A stretch of DNA of 64,000 nt, from assembly GCA_028829895.1 (NCBI GenBank), contig CM054182.1:58734879-58798878 (forward strand). The letters are read 5' to 3'. Shown in pieces: positions 60,079-64,000 of this stretch (positions are counted from its first letter, which is position 1; each line of letters begins with the position of its first letter). The DNA is from Sinotaia quadrata (taxonomy: Eukaryota; Mollusca; Gastropoda; Architaenioglossa; Viviparidae). The notes under the pieces were generated by a model. That model saw only the letters and a program-made list of their open reading frames with translations, was not told the DNA's origin and made no database searches. A program made the translations under genes and the position numbers.

Positions 60079-60850
60079 GTTATTGAATGAAGGTAATTTG
60101 TTTATAGAAGAGTGACATTATTCTTTCTGAAGAATTAACAACATTTTTATACAACAATGTATCTGTATGAAGTATTAGTATATTTGTGTAGATAAAGTAA
60201 ATTTTTGATAAATTATTTTTTCCTTTACATTAACACGTAAATTTATAATATTATTTGTTGGATAAACCGACCTGACGTCATTTCTTTCTTTTTTAAACAT
60301 TATTTTTTCTATTTTGAAAGGAATTAATTCCTGAAGAAAGCTGTACTAATTTTTCTTTCTTTTACAGTCAAATGTGTACTTGAATCTCTTAATCCTCCGT
60401 CTGTGTTCAACAACCACATAATGTACCGGGTGACCAAACCTAATCAATATTCATCTACCTACATTTCTCACTAACGCTTGTCATCAAATTACAGTCATAG
60501 CAAGTGGATGCTTCCGGCAGCTGCTCTCTAAATCGGTTGTGGAAAATGTGACCTTAAAAAGCAATGAAGGTTTCGACGACTGGCGCAATTTTATAGACGA
60601 AAGCTTAAATTAAAGGGCGCAAGGTAATTTAATTTAAACACTAATTTGAATATATTATACATTCAGATACCACACATTCAGATCAGTCAAAATTTAAGTG
60701 GACAATGTTCTTTTATCAAACTTAATATTTAGTCTCGATCACTGAACTTTGCAATTGAAATCTGAACATTTCTTTTTAATCTCAAATGGATCAAAAGTTA
60801 CTGGATATCGCTTTTGTTGCCATAAATAACTTCTAAATAAATATCTCCCC

Positions 60851-60884
<34 letters not shown>

Positions 60885-61039
60885 CGGTCCTTAATATGTC
60901 TGTTTACTAAATAAATATATCAAACTAAACTTAGTATAATTATAAATTACATTTTGCTGAAATATTAAAAATTCCTTTGTGCATTTGCTATCGAGGGCCA
61001 GACAGGACCGACCATGAACTTTACTTTAAAAGGTATCAC
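60079..61039. other. Intergenic sequence with a (CA)15 tract at 60853-60882
   Basis: Otherwise AT-rich unique DNA; no gene recognised. Confidence 0.5.
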
Positions 61040-61205
61040 ACACTGTGACGCCAACGTCACTTACTTAATGTTGTGATTATTATTAATTAATGGTCCAAAA
61101 CAAGTGATGAGAATCTTAATTAATAGTTATTAATAATTCTCCACCAAACACCACTCATCTCTCTCACTTGGTGGTTATGCGGGAAACATAAACATTTCTC
61201 TGCAT
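61040..61205 (+). mobile_element. Dispersed repeat DR-A, copy 4 (short)
   Basis: It starts CTGTGACGCC, as copy 1 starts CTGTGACGTA, and shares AGTGATGAGAATCTTAATT, TTATTAATAATTC, ACACCACTC, CACTTGG and TATGCGGG with copy 2. Similarity stops at a CA/CG microsatellite at 61209, suggesting truncation or expansion of the repeat into the element. Confidence 0.75.
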
Positions 61206-61208
61206 CTC

Positions 61209-61229
61209 TCTCACACACACGCACGCACG

Positions 61230-61266
<37 letters not shown>
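61209..61266. repeat. (CA)n/(CGCA)n microsatellite
   Basis: CACACA, then GCACGCACGCACG, then CA run. Confidence 0.95.
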
Positions 61267-61742
61267 TATGACACACGTTTTGTTCTGTCCATCTCTCTGT
61301 GCAAGACACTGTCTGCTTTTATTTCCTCTCTCTCTCATGTCTTCATCTCTGCATCTGTCTCTCTGTCTCAGTCGGGAGAAATAAGAGTCAGTCAGCTAGC
61401 CAGACATGGAGATAAGTGTACAGTTCACATTTTTTCAACGCGGCACAAACGGATTTTCCAGGCTTTTTTCCTTTCAGTACAAAGGATCATCTACTTGGGC
61501 CAGACAGTCTTAACAGATAAACATAGGAGTTTTAATGATCGCTCACTAAAGGTGACCCAGAAAAGACACGTGTCTCTCCCCTCGTTAGCATCCTGTCGCC
61601 TGGCCGTCTCTCGGTGACCTCGTGTACTTGCAAGTCACACCCGGATTAGATTCTCAATGAGAGAAAATTGAAAACTGCGAGTTAGTGTAGTCTATAGTCA
61701 GTGTTCGTTTCCCTAGCTTCTCTAAACTACATCAGTGATCTA
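61267..61742. other. Intergenic sequence, no feature seen
   Basis: CT-rich to 61375, then unique. No gene recognised. Confidence 0.35.
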
Positions 61743-61744
61743 AC

Positions 61745-61875
61745 CCTTCTATAGTATAAGAACGTGTAGTGTGGTATAGTGTTATATAAATGTAGTATAA
61801 GAACGTGTAGTGCAGTATAGCGTTATGTAATGTAGTATAGTACAATATGTACTTTATAGGGATGTAGTGTAGTAC
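61745..61875. repeat. Imperfect tandem repeat, about 45 bp x 2-3
   Basis: TAGTATAAGAACGTGTAGTG then AGTATAGCGTTATGTAATG. Confidence 0.85.
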
Positions 61876-62610
61876 GTAATGTTAGTTTGTTGTTTTCAAG
61901 AGGACTTTAGCCCAGCTCAGCCAACTACAAAAATGCGCTAGCACCAGTGTCTTAAAACTAGATTTCTGCCTGCCAATAAGCAATAAAGTCACGAAATCTT
62001 TGGCAGCCTGACAGCTTTGTTCCTACAGTATACTGTATAGTGTAGGTAGTAAAGACCAAAAGAGTGTAGTGTAAAAGTCGCAGGGGAGAATAGCCAAAGC
62101 AGCACTGAGTTCTTTTCAGCTCACGTTAATTAAGTCCCTTTGGGTATTGCTACGCCTCTCGTTGTGAACCTTCAGGTTTTGAATCACTCATGTTTGCTGC
62201 ATGCTTGTAATGTTTGTTAATTTCACGGACGAACCCTCAGGGTTCACTTGTAAAGGTAGCTGCGCCGTGTACGAACACTGCTAGGCAAACGTGAAGAGGG
62301 ACTAATCACTGAGTCACACGTCATCAGTGTGGCGACTATTGGGAAAGCAATGCTATTTTCAGCTTTGAGTTGCGTTAGGGATTCAATAGCGCTGAAAGTT
62401 TTAAGTTTCTCTGATCTTCCTCCCCCTTTATAAAGTTAGAACCAAACACACTTAGATGTGTGTGAGTAGTGGGTGTGTCGGTGTCGGGAGGGGTTGGGGG
62501 GGAGGGGCGTGCGCATATACAGGTGAGAATAAAAAAACGAAATAAAATTTTGCTACAGTAGTAGCAAGATAGTAGTAATTATCAAGAATCAGCAAAGCAG
62601 TGATGGAAGC
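61876..62610. other. Intergenic sequence with a G-quadruplex-like motif at 62486-62507
   Basis: GGGAGGGGTTGGGGGGGA then GGGG: at least four G-runs of three or more within 22 bp. No gene recognised around it. Confidence 0.6.
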
Positions 62611-62616
62611 AAGCAG

Positions 62617-63570
62617 TCAAGAGACAAAATCAGTTCTTATCTCAAAGTCCCAGAGTATTTTGATATCTTCTGTCTGGGTGACTGCTTCTGCTTGGTGCAT
62701 CCATATTCTTTCTGGGTTTTTTACTCTATAGTTCTCACATAGGTTTCTATGTATGATTTTTGCCACTCCGTCGTGAGCTTTGGTGTATCTCCTGTTCCAG
62801 CCAGAAATGGACATCAAGATAATAATATGTTCTTTTGTTTCATCCACGTTTTTGCAGTATACATCTAGAAACATATGAGATTTTCATGACTTTTGTTTTG
62901 TGGGTTTTCGTGTTATTGCTTGATCTTGTCTGCTGTTATCAGTGCTTCTACTTTCAAATCTGCCCATTTCAACCACCTATATATTGATTTTTTTCCTTTA
63001 TGTTCAACATCTTGTCGCACTACATACATATGGAGACGTATTTGGTTCCAGCTATTTGCCAATGCCTGTTTTGTTGTTGTCTTCCATGTTTCTTTTTTTT
63101 TTGCAAGGGTTGATATAATCCACCCATCTGAACTGTTCCTATAAGTTGCTCATCTTTGTTGTTATTCCAGATAGAGTCAACAAGGCCTCAACAACTTTTT
63201 TTCAATGACAACTTTTATTTTATTTAATTTTGTAATCCTCTGCCTCCTATTTTCCGAGATACGTAGAGCGTGTCTACGTCTGCCTTTCGGCGTAGGGTTT
63301 TATGTGTTGTGAGTAGTTTTTGCTTTTCTGTCCAATCTATCCAGTGGAGTTAATTACAAATACTCCGTATGCACTAAGGGTTTATATTTTGTTAGCCCTA
63401 TTTAGCTTCGACATGAGGACTTGTTTGACCCTTTATTCATACTCTCTTTTAAATTTGGAATATTCTTTCTTTCTTTCTTTCCTTATGCAGTCCTCATCCC
63501 ATTTATACCCGCACAATTTACGAGGTGTTGGTCCTATCATCCGTATTTTTTCCCTTAAGATCGGTTTTCT
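62617..63570 (-). mobile_element. Non-LTR retrotransposon relic, RT C-terminal part and restriction-like-endonuclease region
   Basis: Reading down the minus strand there are pieces in several frames in the order expected for ORF2 of R2/NeSL-like LINEs. Near 63427-63385 lies RVKQVLMSKLNRANKI. Near 63336-63235 lies WTEKQKLLT, then SRKIGGRGLQ, a hallmark of the region after the RT domain. Near 63056-62930 lies IYRWLKWADLKVEALITA. From 62874 a continuous 85-codon frame holds CKNVDETKEHI (remnant of the zinc-knuckle segment), YTKAHDGVAKIIH (the R/KHD motif of the endonuclease) and ILWDFEIRTD. The RPD motif that should follow is lost at a stop at 62617. Known elements of this class encode RT plus a restriction-like nuclease. 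The piece has at least three frameshifts and several stops and cannot be active. The exact clade is inferred. Confidence 0.8.
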
Positions 63571-64000
63571 GTTTATAGCCACAAAGATGGCTCTTGGTGG
63601 GATGGCTTATGATCTCTGTGCGAGACACCAAAGTTGAAAACTGGCAATGCTGCACAAGGGGAGGTAACAAAACGATTGTCTCATAACGTGATTACAAAAA
63701 GTTGCGTGCATTATTTCCCCTCCATTTTTCTCGTTCATTGCAGCAAAATATGGAAAGATTCTGTGGTTAGCAAACGTTTCTGTTTTATTTGGTTACGTGC
63801 AATATTCAAAAAAAGTAAAAAAGAAAATTCGAAGGATTCAAGGGTGGCTTTTAATCGATGCTTACCTCAGGGTAGTGAACTAACTGGTGTAGACCGACGA
63901 AGGAGACGGGGCGAGAAATCAAGTAAACTATGAGAAAATACAAAGCTGTGCAGTAGCAAAAATAATCAATACTGATATCGCCCTGAAAACACACTCCCAT
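63571..64000. other. Intergenic sequence, possible upstream part of the LINE relic
   Basis: A 99-codon plus-strand frame (63634-63933) ends in a basic stretch but shows no recognised domain. The LINE relic may begin within this segment on the minus strand. Confidence 0.3.

Overview
This is animal nuclear DNA: AT-rich, intron-bearing and very gene-poor, with GATA/GACA, CA and GAAA microsatellites, about 45 minisatellite arrays, and relics of non-LTR retrotransposons. The retrotransposon types and the receptor gene fit a lophotrochozoan, most likely a mollusc (gastropod or similar). That placement is inference; nothing in the window fixes the species. There is no bacterial gene organisation, no CRISPR array and no rRNA or tRNA gene that I can support.

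The one convincing host gene is on the + strand at 29295-30898. It is the last two exons of a rhodopsin-class neuropeptide GPCR. They join with a clean GT-AG, phase-2 intron inside the DRY motif and give TM3 to the C terminus (272 residues). The nearest match I can recall is the SIFamide/neuropeptide-FF receptor group. I did not find the exons for the N terminus, TM1 and TM2.

Layout. 1-7.1 kb: a chain of minisatellites plus two copies of a dispersed repeat (DR-B). 7.1-9.4 kb: mostly unique AT-rich DNA. 9.5-10.85 kb: G-poor simple-sequence tract. 10.9-12.0 kb: four microsatellites. 12.2-22.8 kb: minisatellites separated by unique DNA. 23.0-25.5 kb: a long inverted repeat, then a member of a four-copy dispersed family (DR-A). 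25.9-29.2 kb: duplications, CA/TA tracts and a strong hairpin. 29.3-30.9 kb: the GPCR exons. 31.3-32.5 kb: CA tract and two minisatellites downstream. 34.1-36.1 kb: a 2-kb G-poor tract. 37.0-39.04 kb: a minisatellite, a TCTA/TCTG microsatellite and a 5'-truncated LINE 3' end with RNase H. 40.3-49.1 kb: a dense run of minisatellites and a reversed DR-A copy. 50-54 kb: G-runs, a 30-bp array and a 220-bp GACA/GATA tract. 54.2-57.3 kb: DR-A copy 3. 57.4-61.9 kb: small arrays and a truncated DR-A copy 4. 62.6-63.6 kb: a minus-strand, frameshifted relic of a restriction-like-endonuclease LINE.

Most open reading frames over 60 codons come from tandem repeats whose unit length is a multiple of three, or from microsatellites. 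I do not treat them as genes. I found no undescribed multi-gene system. The most unusual content is the density of young minisatellites, the DR-A family, a minisatellite inside a LINE reading frame, and several near-perfect hairpins.
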